Source: Hyphomicrobiales bacterium (lineage in GTDB: Bacteria; Pseudomonadota; Alphaproteobacteria; Rhizobiales; Xanthobacteraceae). Taken from it: DNA of 7,801 nt. Below the pieces are notes generated by a model. The model worked only from the letters and a program-made list of their open reading frames with translations, was not told where the DNA came from and made no database searches. Location of the stretch: NCBI GenBank assembly GCA_026400425.1, contig JAPLPC010000585.1, positions 1 to 7,801 of the forward strand, read 5' to 3'. A program made the translations under genes and the position numbers. Shown here in pieces: positions 1 to 7,214 of the stretch (position 1 is the stretch's first letter; each line of letters opens with the position of its first letter).

Positions 1-2763
1 GAGCACGCCGCCGAAGATCGCCATCGGAATGACGCTCATGGCCAGCAGCGTATCCGCCATGGAGCCGAAATTGAACCACAGCAGCACGCCGATCAGCAGC
101 AGGCTGATCGGGACAACGACGGACAGGCGCTTGATGGCGTCCTGCAGGTTGCCGAACTCGCCAACCCATTCGGTCCGCGAGCCGGCTGGCAGCTTGACCA
201 GCGCATTCACTTTGTCCTGCGCTTCCTGGATCGCGCTGCCGAGATCGCGTTCGCGCACCGAGAACTTGATCGGCAGATAGCGCTCCTGATTCTCACGGTA
301 GATATAGGCCGCGCCGGAAATCAGGTTGATCGAGGCGACCTCGCTGAGCGGAATCTGCGTGATGGCACCGTTGGCACCGGGCGCACCGATGCGCAAATTC
401 TGGATCGCCTCGGCACTGCGGCGGAATTCCGGCGCGAGACGCACCACGATCGGGAAATGGCGATCGCTGCCGGGCTCGTAGATATCGCCGGCGCTGTCGC
501 CTCCGATCGCAACCTTGATGGTGGCATTGATATCGCCGGGCGACAGCCCGTAACGCGCAGCCTTGGCGCGGTCGATGTCGATCTGGATCGTGGGCTGGCC
601 GAGCGAGGTGAACACCGCGAGATCGGTGACGCCCTGCACCGTGGAGAGCACGTCCTTGATCTCGTTCGCCGTCTTGGTCAGCGTCTGCAGGTCGTTGCCA
701 TAGAGCTTGATCGAGTTTTCGCCCTTCACGCCCGACACCGCCTCGGACACGTTGTCCTGCAGATATTGCGAGAAGTTGAATTCGACGCCGGGAAATTTCG
801 TTTGCAATTCCTTGAGCAGCCGCGCCGTCAGCGCGTCCTTGTCCTGCGGCGCCGGCCATTGCGACGACGGCTTCAGCGGCGCGAAGAACTCCGCGTTGAA
901 CAGACCGGCCGCATCGGTGCCGTCATCGGGTCGGCCATGTTGCGACACCACCGATTCGACCTCGGGCTGGGCACGGATCAAGCGGCGCATGTCGTTGACG
1001 TAGGTATTGCCCTCCTGCAGCGAGATGGTCGGCGGCAGCGTGGCGCGGATCCAGAGATTGCCCTCCTCCAGCTTCGGCAGGAATTCCAGGCCGAGCAGCC
1101 GGATCATGATGGCGGTGATCACCAGCAATCCAGCTGCGATGCCCATCACCATGGCGCGACTCTTCACGGCCCAATTTAGTACCGGCACATAAAGGTGATG
1201 CAGCTTGCGGACGATCCAGGTCTCGGTTTCCTGAACATGCGCCGGCAGGATCAGTGCGCTCAGCGCCGGCGTGATGGTAAAGGTCGCGATCAGGCCGCCG
1301 GCGAGTGCGTAAGCATAGGTCCGCGCCATCGGCCCGAAGATATTGCCCTCGACGCCCGACAGCGTGAACAGCGGCAGGAAGGCCGCGATGATGATGGCCG
1401 CCGCGAAGAAGATCGAGCGCGAGACGTCCGCGGATGCGCTGAGAATGCCGTGCTTCTTCATCCCCATGATGGTTTCGGACGAGATGTGGCTCTTCTCGGC
1501 GTCCGATAGCGGGGTGGTTTGCGTCAGACGACGAAAGATCGCTTCGACCATGATGACGGTGCCGTCCACGATCAAACCGAAATCGATGGCGCCGACCGAC
1601 AGAAGATTGGCCGACTCGCCGCGTGCCACGAGGATGATGACGGCGAAGAACAGCGCGAACGGGATCGTGGCGCCGACGATCAGCGCGCTGCGCAGATTGC
1701 CGAGGAACAGCCATTGCAGGAACACGATCAGCAGAATGCCGACGATCATGTTGTGCAAGACCGTGTGGGTGGTGAGATCGATCAGGTCCTTGCGGTCATA
1801 GATGCGCTCGATACGCACGCCGGGCGGCAGCACGTTGCCGGCATTGATCGCCCTCACCATCTTCTCGACGCGAGCAATGGTCGGCGTGCTCTTTTCGCCG
1901 CGTCGCATCAGCACGATGCCCTGAACGATGTCGTCGTCCTGATTGAGGCCGGCAATGCCGAGCCGCGGCTTTTCGCCCACTGAGACAGTGGCGACATCGC
2001 GGATCAGGACGGGATTGCCATTGGTCTGCGAGATCATCGTATTCGACAGATCGTCGATCGAGCGGATCAGGCCGACGCCGCGCACGACGGCGGATTGCGG
2101 GCCGATATTGACGGTGTTGCCGCCGACATTGACGTTGGCATTGTTCACCGCCGTCAGAAGCTGCGGCAGCGTCAGGCCATAGGCGACCAGTTTGTTGAAA
2201 TCGACCTGGACCTCATAGGTCTTTGTCTTGCCGCCCCAACCGGTGACGTCGATGACGCCCGGAACCGCTCGGAAACGACGTTGCAGCACCCAGTCCTGCA
2301 GCGTCTTGAGATCCATCACGCTGTAATTGGGCGGCCCGACCAGACGATAGCGGAAGATTTCGCCGACCGGCGATAGCGGTGAGATGGTCGGCTGCGCGTT
2401 GTTCGGCAGCGTGCCGAGTTGCGCGAGACGGTTCAGCACCTGCTGCAGCGCTTCTTCATATGTGTAGTCGAATGAAAACTGCAGTTTGACGTCGGACAGG
2501 CCGTAGAGCGAGATCGTGCGGATGGTCTTGACGTTCTTGATGCCCGCCACCTGGGTCTCGATGGGGATCGTGATGTAGCGCTCGATCTCCTCGGCCGAGA
2601 GCCCGGGACTCTGCGTCACGATATCCACCATCGGCGGCGTCGGATCGGGATAGGCCTCGATGTTCAGCTGTTGAAAAGCAAACAGCCCGCCGATGAACAC
2701 GGCGAGGAACATGCCGACCATCAAGAAACGACGATCGACGGCGATGGCAATGAGACGATCCAT
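1..2763 (-). CDS. czcA: CzcA-like heavy-metal efflux RND pump (partial, 3' end outside window)
   Basis: Inner-membrane proton-driven pump of the heavy-metal (HME) RND family, which exports metal cations through a tripartite envelope complex. The visible 921 residues run unbroken from ATG at 2763 to the window edge; relatives have about 1,040-1,070, so some 120-150 residues are missing. TM1 lies near residues 13-33, then the first porter loop, TM2-TM6 at about 339-505, TM7 near 538-557, the second porter loop, and TM8 near the cut. The TM4 motif DFGLIVDGTVIMVEA places D394, D400 and E407 at the spacing of the CzcA proton-relay residues D402, D408 and E415. This DFG/VDG form is typical of divalent-cation pumps (Co, Zn, Cd, Ni) rather than Cu/Ag pumps of the CusA type. 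The YREN motif at 822-825 before TM8 is also typical. The start follows GAAAGG (2774-2779) by 10 nt and lies 36 nt after the adaptor stop, so the two genes are an operon. The family is secure; the actual metal is not. Confidence 0.93.
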   Translation of the reverse strand, partial: MDRLIAIAVDRRFLMVGMFLAVFIGGLFAFQQLNIEAYPDPTPPMVDIVTQSPGLSAEEIERYITIPIETQVAGIKNVKTIRTISLYGLSDVKLQFSFDYTYEEALQQVLNRLAQLGTLPNNAQPTISPLSPVGEIFRYRLVGPPNYSVMDLKTLQDWVLQRRFRAVPGVIDVTGWGGKTKTYEVQVDFNKLVAYGLTLPQLLTAVNNANVNVGGNTVNIGPQSAVVRGVGLIRSIDDLSNTMISQTNGNPVLIRDVATVSVGEKPRLGIAGLNQDDDIVQGIVLMRRGEKSTPTIARVEKMVRAINAGNVLPPGVRIERIYDRKDLIDLTTHTVLHNMIVGILLIVFLQWLFLGNLRSALIVGATIPFALFFAVIILVARGESANLLSVGAIDFGLIVDGTVIMVEAIFRRLTQTTPLSDAEKSHISSETIMGMKKHGILSASADVSRSIFFAAAIIIAAFLPLFTLSGVEGNIFGPMARTYAYALAGGLIATFTITPALSALILPAHVQETETWIVRKLHHLYVPVLNWAVKSRAMVMGIAAGLLVITAIMIRLLGLEFLPKLEEGNLWIRATLPPTISLQEGNTYVNDMRRLIRAQPEVESVVSQHGRPDDGTDAAGLFNAEFFAPLKPSSQWPAPQDKDALTARLLKELQTKFPGVEFNFSQYLQDNVSEAVSGVKGENSIKLYGNDLQTLTKTANEIKDVLSTVQGVTDLAVFTSLGQPTIQIDIDRAKAARYGLSPGDINATIKVAIGGDSAGDIYEPGSDRHFPIVVRLAPEFRRSAEAIQNLRIGAPGANGAITQIPLSEVASINLISGAAYIYRENQERYLPIKFSVRERDLGSAIQEAQDKVNALVKLPAGSRTEWVGEFGNLQDAIKRLSVVVPISLLLIGVLLWFNFGSMADTLLAMSVIPMAIFGGVL

Positions 2764-2799
2764 CCAGATCGGACCTTTCAGAAAAGCCGAAGCTGGAAT

Positions 2800-4041
2800 T
2801 TAGCTCGCAGACGCGATGCGATCGATGAACAGGCTACCGCGGGTGATGATCTTTTCGCCGGGCCGCAGATTCCCTGTCACCTCCACCAGGCCGGCATTGG
2901 TCATGCCGGTCTTGATGGTGCGCAACTCAACGGTCTTGTCGTCATTCGCGACCCAGACGCGGACCTGGTCGCCTTCATAGATCAGCGCGGCCTTCGGGAC
3001 GCCGACGGTTGGCTGCTCGCCCGGTGCATAGATCGTCACCGTGGCAAACATTTCCGGCTTCAAGAGCCCGTTGCTGTTGTTGAGCGTGGCGCGGACCAGC
3101 AGACGGCGCGTCGTGGGATCGAGTGCAGTGGCGACATAGTCGATGCGGCCGGTCATGACGCGGCCCGGCAGCGCCAATGCAGTGAAGGTCATTTCCTGAC
3201 CGACCTGCACCGTGGCGGCTTCGGTTTCACGCACGAACGCGGTCAGCCACACGGAAGACAGATCGCCGATCACGAACACCGGATCGCTGGCGCCGGCGCT
3301 GATGAACTGGCCAGGACCGACCTTGCGCTGGACCACGGTGCCGGCCAGTGGCGCGAACACGGTGGTCTCGGGGTTGATGCGGCCCTTCTCCTGAAAAGCG
3401 GTGATCGCGTCTTCGGTCAGACCGAGAATGCGCAGGCGATTGCGCGAGGCTTCCAGCGCGGTGTTGGCCGTGCGCAGATCGTTCTGCGACTGCAGCAGCG
3501 TGGCCTGGGCCTGCTGATAGTCCTTCAGCGGCACCGCCTTGCCGTCGAACAGATCCTTGGCACGCTTGTCCTGGATGGTGGCGAGATCGAATTGCGACTT
3601 CGCCTTGTTGGCTGCGGTGACAGCCGCGACGAAATCGTTCTGCGCACCGACCGTATCGGCGGCTTCGACGATGAACAGCGGCTGCCCCTGCACCACGTGA
3701 TCGCCCGGCTTGGCGAGTAGTTTGGTGACGCGACCGGCATAGGGCGAAAAGATCGGGGTCGAGTGATCTTCATCGACGGCAATCTTGCCTTCGGTCACCG
3801 ACTCCGAACGGAACGACTTCACCGTCACGGGCTCGACGGTCAGGCTTGCCCATTCGGACGGCGATGGCGCATAGCGCTGCGGGTTTTTGCGCGACTGGCT
3901 CGAGACGTCCGAATGCTTCTGCGGCGTGGCCGCGAACTGCGTGTAGACGTATCCGCCGCCGGCCATAACGAGGAGCGCGCAGACGCCGGCCACCACCTGT
4001 TTGCGGCTGAATTTCGAAGTTCCCTGGTTCACGTTCGTCAC
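2800..4041 (-). CDS. czcB: RND efflux periplasmic adaptor (CzcB/HlyD family)
   Basis: Membrane-fusion protein that links the inner-membrane RND pump to an outer-membrane channel. It is 413 residues long. A basic N-terminus is followed by one hydrophobic segment at about 16-33 that serves as signal anchor; C21 is not in a good lipobox. The first lipoyl half-motif lies near 98-128 (SPYAGRVTKLLAKPGDHV), followed by a helical hairpin rich in Ala, Gln and Lys at about 130-210 and the second lipoyl half near 222-247 (FAPLAGTVVQRKVGPGQFI). Beta-barrel and membrane-proximal domains fill the rest. The start is GTG at 4039-4041, chosen because AGGG (4050-4053) sits 8 nt upstream. No His-rich or Met-rich metal-binding stretch is seen, so the sequence does not reveal the substrate. 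It is the first gene of the operon with the CzcA-like pump, and no outer-membrane factor is visible in the window. Confidence 0.93.
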   Translation of the reverse strand: MTNVNQGTSKFSRKQVVAGVCALLVMAGGGYVYTQFAATPQKHSDVSSQSRKNPQRYAPSPSEWASLTVEPVTVKSFRSESVTEGKIAVDEDHSTPIFSPYAGRVTKLLAKPGDHVVQGQPLFIVEAADTVGAQNDFVAAVTAANKAKSQFDLATIQDKRAKDLFDGKAVPLKDYQQAQATLLQSQNDLRTANTALEASRNRLRILGLTEDAITAFQEKGRINPETTVFAPLAGTVVQRKVGPGQFISAGASDPVFVIGDLSSVWLTAFVRETEAATVQVGQEMTFTALALPGRVMTGRIDYVATALDPTTRRLLVRATLNNSNGLLKPEMFATVTIYAPGEQPTVGVPKAALIYEGDQVRVWVANDDKTVELRTIKTGMTNAGLVEVTGNLRPGEKIITRGSLFIDRIASAS

Positions 4042-4084
4042 CTGCCGAGCCCTGAAAGTACGAGACCGCTTATGCCGCGGCGTT

Positions 4085-4131
4085 TTGTCTCATCACGCGC
4101 GCTATTAGTGCGCATATGGATGTTGAGACAA
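4085..4131. repeat. Inverted repeat in the leader of the efflux operon
   Basis: The arms TTGTCTCA (4085-4092) and TGAGACAA (4124-4131) are perfect 8-bp inverted repeats separated by 31 bp. Outside the arms, GCGTTT on one side and AAACGC on the other continue the symmetry after a 6-nt length difference. The element lies between the terminator of the upstream gene and the GTG start of the adaptor gene, in the stretch where the efflux promoter must lie if the operon has its own. On the minus strand TTGTCT (4126-4131) and TAATAG (4102-4107), 18 nt apart, are a weak -35/-10 pair partly inside one arm. The repeat could be an operator for an unseen regulator or may be chance; the wide spacer argues against a simple dimer site. 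Confidence 0.3.
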
Positions 4132-4133
4132 TC

Positions 4134-4160
4134 AAAAAACGCAGGTCAGACCCGCATTTT
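4134..4160 (-). terminator. Intrinsic terminator after the CoA-transferase gene
   Basis: Read on the minus strand, an A-run is followed by the stem GCGGGT, the loop CTG and the arm ACCTGC (4155-4141), then G and six T residues (4139-4134). The stem has six pairs, one of them G-T, with a possible further T-G pair at its base; the flanking A and T runs can pair to extend it. It begins about 35 nt after the stop at 4195. This placement separates the CoA-transferase transcript from the efflux operon. The A-run on the other side gives a weaker structure on the plus strand too, so it may be bidirectional. Confidence 0.65.
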
Positions 4161-4194
4161 CGGTTAATTTTTCGCGAGGACGCCATTGATGACG

Positions 4195-5586
4195 TCACGG
4201 CCCCCATACCGGTGGATCCGTACCGAGCGGGACGGCCGGTCGTACCCATTGTGCGGGAGTGAGCCCTAACACGGCCGCATGACGAACAGCCGACAACATA
4301 CCGAACCCGGACGGGCCATCCTCGATAAGCCCCGTCAGCGCATCGCCGGCGATATCCGGGGCATGCAGGCCATCGTCGAGGCGCCCCATCTCCCACAGCC
4401 ATTTGCCGGTGCGGGCCAGCGACACCTGGACATGCCAGCTGCCGCCCTCCCGCGCCTGGCGGAGTTTGGCCATCATGGCGCCGAAGGCCATGAGATATCC
4501 GGAGCCGTGGTCGAGCATCTGCGCAGGCAATTCCTTGGGGTGATCGACACCGGCCGCTTGCGCCTCGGCGTGATTGAAACCGGTGGCGCACTGGACCAGC
4601 GAATCGAAGCCGCGGCGCTCCGCCCAATGCCCGCTGCGACCATAGGCGGATAGCGACACGTAAACGATGCCGGGACTGACACGCGCCGCATCCACAGGCG
4701 CGAGGCCGCGCGCGGCCAGCGATTGCGGGCGATAGCCTTGTGAAAAGATATCGGCGCCGGCGAGCAGGCCATGCAGCGTCGCGCGTCCCTGCTCGGTGTC
4801 GAGATCGACAAAGCTCGACCGCTTGCCGCGACCGGTATCGATGGTGAGCCACGGGATCGCCGGCAGCTGCGGGCTGGAGATCAGCATGACTTCCGCACCA
4901 TGGGCCGCGAGAGTGCGTCCGGCGACGGGGCCGGCAATGACCCGCGATAGATCGAGCACGCGCAGACCCTGCAGCGGCCGTGCGCCTTGCGGCCATGGTC
5001 TCGGCGCGGCCTCGCCGATCTTCGTGATCTCGATCAGTGGCAGTTCGGCGAACGCCTGCGATTGCGGCAGCGCCGTCCATTCATCATGACTGCGCATCAG
5101 CGCGACGACGCCGCCAGCGGCATAGGCCGCAGTTTCGAACGCCTCGCCGTTCCACTGCATCAGCGCCGCCTGCACGGCGTCGCGCTCGGGTGCACAGGAC
5201 AACACCTTGCAGATGGCGTCGCGATGATGCGGGAAATTGGTGTGCAGCCGGACGAAGCGGCCGTCACCGGTCTTGTAGACACCGGCGATCGCATCCCATG
5301 CCGGCGGCGGCGGATTGCCATCGCGACGCAGATAGCGCTCGCTACGGCATTCGACGACGGCGTGGCGCATATCGACAGCGACGTCCTGCGCCACTCCGCT
5401 GCGTGCGCGCCAGATCTCGGCAGCGGCAAGTCCTGCAGCCGCGATCGACACTTGCGCGGCGGCACCGACGCGAAACGACGACGGCAGCGCCGGCTCGCTG
5501 CCGGTCAGCGTGACACGATCCAGCGCGGTGCGATCACCGCCCTGATCGGTCCACAGCTCGGCAAGGATATCGCGCGGCATCTGCAT
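4195..5586 (-). CDS. CaiB/BaiF family (family III) CoA-transferase-like protein, tandem architecture
   Basis: Family III CoA-transferases move CoA between organic acids through an aspartyl-CoA thioester. This one has 463 residues, longer than the usual 380-420. Residues from about 204 match the normal start of the fold (LQGLRVLDLSRVIAGPVAGR), with the nucleotide-type loop, the DTGRGKRS segment, and LDHGSGY with D359 as likely catalytic Asp, about 155 residues after the domain start, as expected. Residues 34-125 instead resemble the part of the fold that follows the Asp: a GA-A-A helix, a WRARSG turn, a VDM strand and GDGRFVRLHTNF. In that part the position aligned with D359 appears to be V40. 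The ATG at 5586 is chosen because AGG lies 9 nt upstream; in-frame TTG 5652 and ATG 5640 have no ribosome binding site. The substrate is unknown. A possible SOS box precedes it and a terminator follows. Confidence 0.87.
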   Translation of the reverse strand: MQMPRDILAELWTDQGGDRTALDRVTLTGSEPALPSSFRVGAAAQVSIAAAGLAAAEIWRARSGVAQDVAVDMRHAVVECRSERYLRRDGNPPPPAWDAIAGVYKTGDGRFVRLHTNFPHHRDAICKVLSCAPERDAVQAALMQWNGEAFETAAYAAGGVVALMRSHDEWTALPQSQAFAELPLIEITKIGEAAPRPWPQGARPLQGLRVLDLSRVIAGPVAGRTLAAHGAEVMLISSPQLPAIPWLTIDTGRGKRSSFVDLDTEQGRATLHGLLAGADIFSQGYRPQSLAARGLAPVDAARVSPGIVYVSLSAYGRSGHWAERRGFDSLVQCATGFNHAEAQAAGVDHPKELPAQMLDHGSGYLMAFGAMMAKLRQAREGGSWHVQVSLARTGKWLWEMGRLDDGLHAPDIAGDALTGLIEDGPSGFGMLSAVRHAAVLGLTPAQWVRPAVPLGTDPPVWGP

Positions 5587-5657
5587 CGTATCTGACCTGA
5601 GAGACGGTGGCTGGCATGCGCCAACAGACCGTAGATGCATGATGCGGGTCAACGGCT

Positions 5658-5672
5658 GAACGGTTGCTGAAC
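5658..5672. promoter_or_regulatory. Candidate LexA (SOS) box, GTTC-N7-GTTC
   Basis: On the minus strand the sequence is GTTCAGCAACCGTTC, an exact match to the direct-repeat LexA site GTTC-N7-GTTC known from alphaproteobacteria such as Rhodobacter and Rhizobium. It lies in the 90-bp gap between the dnaE2 stop (5677) and the CoA-transferase start (5586), 71 nt before that ATG. A good -35 hexamer TTGACC (5647-5652) starts 5 nt downstream of the box, though only a poor -10 (TCTGTT, 5623-5628) follows 18 nt later. By chance about 0.24 such sites would be expected in a window of this size on both strands, so an intergenic hit just ahead of a gene is suggestive but not proof. Confidence 0.5.
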
Positions 5673-7102
5673 GAGGTCAGTGAAAGTCCCGCGAGCGCGG
5701 CAAGATCCGGACATCGCGGGGATGACGGATGCGCTGTGAGGGATTGTCGGGATGTTCGCGGCGGTCGTCGTTGAGCGGCTCCGACGGCGACAATCCCGTC
5801 AGAATTGCCGGCCGCGCCGCGAGATTGTCGGAGAGCGCCGCGAGATCATGACTGCGATCGACGAGTCGTTCGGCGACCAGATGCACCACCTTCTCCTTGC
5901 TGCTCTGGATCCGCCCCTCGACCATCACCAGCCGCGCGCCCATCACCTCGCGGCGAAATTGCTCCATCACCTTTGGCCACACCACGACATTGGCGATCCC
6001 GGTCTCGTCCTCCAGCGTCATGAAGATGACGCCCTTGGCGCTGCCCGGCCGCTGTCGCACCAGTACCACGCCGGCGCAGCGCACGCGGCGGCCGTGATGC
6101 GCAGCCGAAACCGTCTCGCAAGTCACGATGCTCTCGGCGGCGAATGTCTGCCGCAGAAATTCCAGCGGATGTCCCTTCAGCGACAGCCGGATGGTCTGAT
6201 AATCCGCCACCACCTGTTCGGAGCGCGGCATCTGCGGCAATGGCGCCGTATTCTCATCCGGCTGCTCGCGCGCCGTCGCCGCCTCGAACAGCGGCAGCGC
6301 CACGTCGTCAGGCAGACGCCGCACCGCCCACAGCGCTGCGCGGCGATCGAGGCCAATGGAGCGAAACGCATCGGCATCGGCGAGCAGGATCAGCGCCCGC
6401 TTCGGCAACGCGGTGTCGCGGGCAAACTCTTCCAGTGACGTGAAGGCGCGCCGCTCCCGCGCAGCGACGATGCGTGCTCCCCAATCTTCCGTCGGCGATT
6501 TACCCTTGGCCAATCGCTCGCGCTCTTCGTCGGGATCGGCCCATTTGAAACCATCGATCTGACGGAAACCGAGCCGCACGGCATGATACTTCCCGCTGGT
6601 CTGCTCCAGCGTATTCTGGCTGAGACTGAACGCGACATCGATAGTGCGGATCTTGACGCCGTTCTGCTGCGCATCGCGCACGATCTGCGCGGGCGCATAG
6701 AAGCCCATCGGCTGCGAGTTCAAGAGACCGCAACAGAACGCATCGGGATGATAGTGTTTCAGCCATGACGACACATACACCAGCTGCGCAAAAGCCGCAG
6801 CGTGGCTTTCCGGAAAACCGTAGCTGCCGAACCCCTTGATCTGCTCGAAACAGTTCTTGGCGAAGGTCTCGTCATAGCCGCGACGGACCATGTTGCCGAC
6901 CATCTTCTCCTCGAACGTGCCGATGGTGCCGACATTGCGAAACGTCGCCATCGCCCGGCGCAGGCCGTTGGCCTCTTCCGAGGTGAACTTGGCGGCCTCG
7001 ATGGCGATCCGCATCGCCTGCTCCTGGAACAACGGCACGCCCAGCGTCTTGTGCAGGACGTTGTAGAGCTCGTTCTTGTCGCCGCCCTTGGGATACGGAT
7101 AG

Positions 7103-7158
7103 TCGATATCCTCCGGATTCATCGCGCGCCGTTTCAGATAGGGATGCACCATATCGCC
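7103..7158 (-). repeat. 56-bp tandem repeat in dnaE2, downstream copy
   Basis: This copy joins in frame to the 3' part of dnaE2 and encodes GDMVHPYLKRRAMNPEDID. It abuts the other copy with no spacer. The two share 46 of 56 positions. Seven of the ten differences fall on third codon positions and six codons differ only synonymously; the amino-acid changes are R to K and K to A. Its own ATG (7150-7152) is the first in-frame ATG of the 3' fragment, but no clear ribosome binding site precedes it. Confidence 0.9.
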
Positions 7159-7214
7159 TCGATGTCTTCCGGGTTCATCTTGCGGCGCCTGAGATAGGGA
7201 TGCACCATGTCGCC
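7159..7214 (-). repeat. 56-bp tandem repeat in dnaE2, upstream copy
   Basis: This copy is in frame with the 5' part of dnaE2 and encodes GDMVHPYLRRRKMNPEDI followed by a split Glu codon. Because 56 is not a multiple of three, reading on into the second copy shifts the frame and reaches a TGA within it. Deletion of either copy, or a crossover at any point between them, would restore the full polymerase frame. Confidence 0.9.

Noticed and set aside
886..901. Second GAAC...GAAC pair resembling a LexA box
   Set aside because: The spacer is 8 rather than 7 and it lies inside the pump coding region.
457..1179. Long plus-strand open frame of 240 codons, and similar ones at 1519-1983, 2671-3720, 4987-5595 and 5752-6438
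   Set aside because: All lie antisense to well-recognised genes, show low-complexity Arg/His/Asp-rich translations with no family motifs, and are what a G+C-rich coding strand produces by chance.
293..1714. Two minus-strand open frames (293-859 and 923-1714) inside the pump gene
   Set aside because: They are in a different frame from the clear CzcA-like reading frame, which runs without a stop from 2763 to 1.
2785..2794. AGC-UUCG-GCU hairpin followed by U residues between adaptor and pump genes
   Set aside because: Only a 3-bp stem; too weak for a terminator and placed within a tightly spaced operon.
4116..4262. Plus-strand 48-codon open frame starting MDVETIKKRR
   Set aside because: It has no ribosome binding site, runs through the terminator hairpin and overlaps the 3' end of the CoA-transferase gene in antisense; no family recognised and third-position G+C is lower than in the real genes.
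5587..5652. Longer start (TTG 5652 or ATG 5640) for the CoA-transferase
   Set aside because: No ribosome binding site precedes either, the extra residues look unlike the family, and TTG 5652 overlaps the candidate -35. ATG 5586 has AGG at proper spacing.
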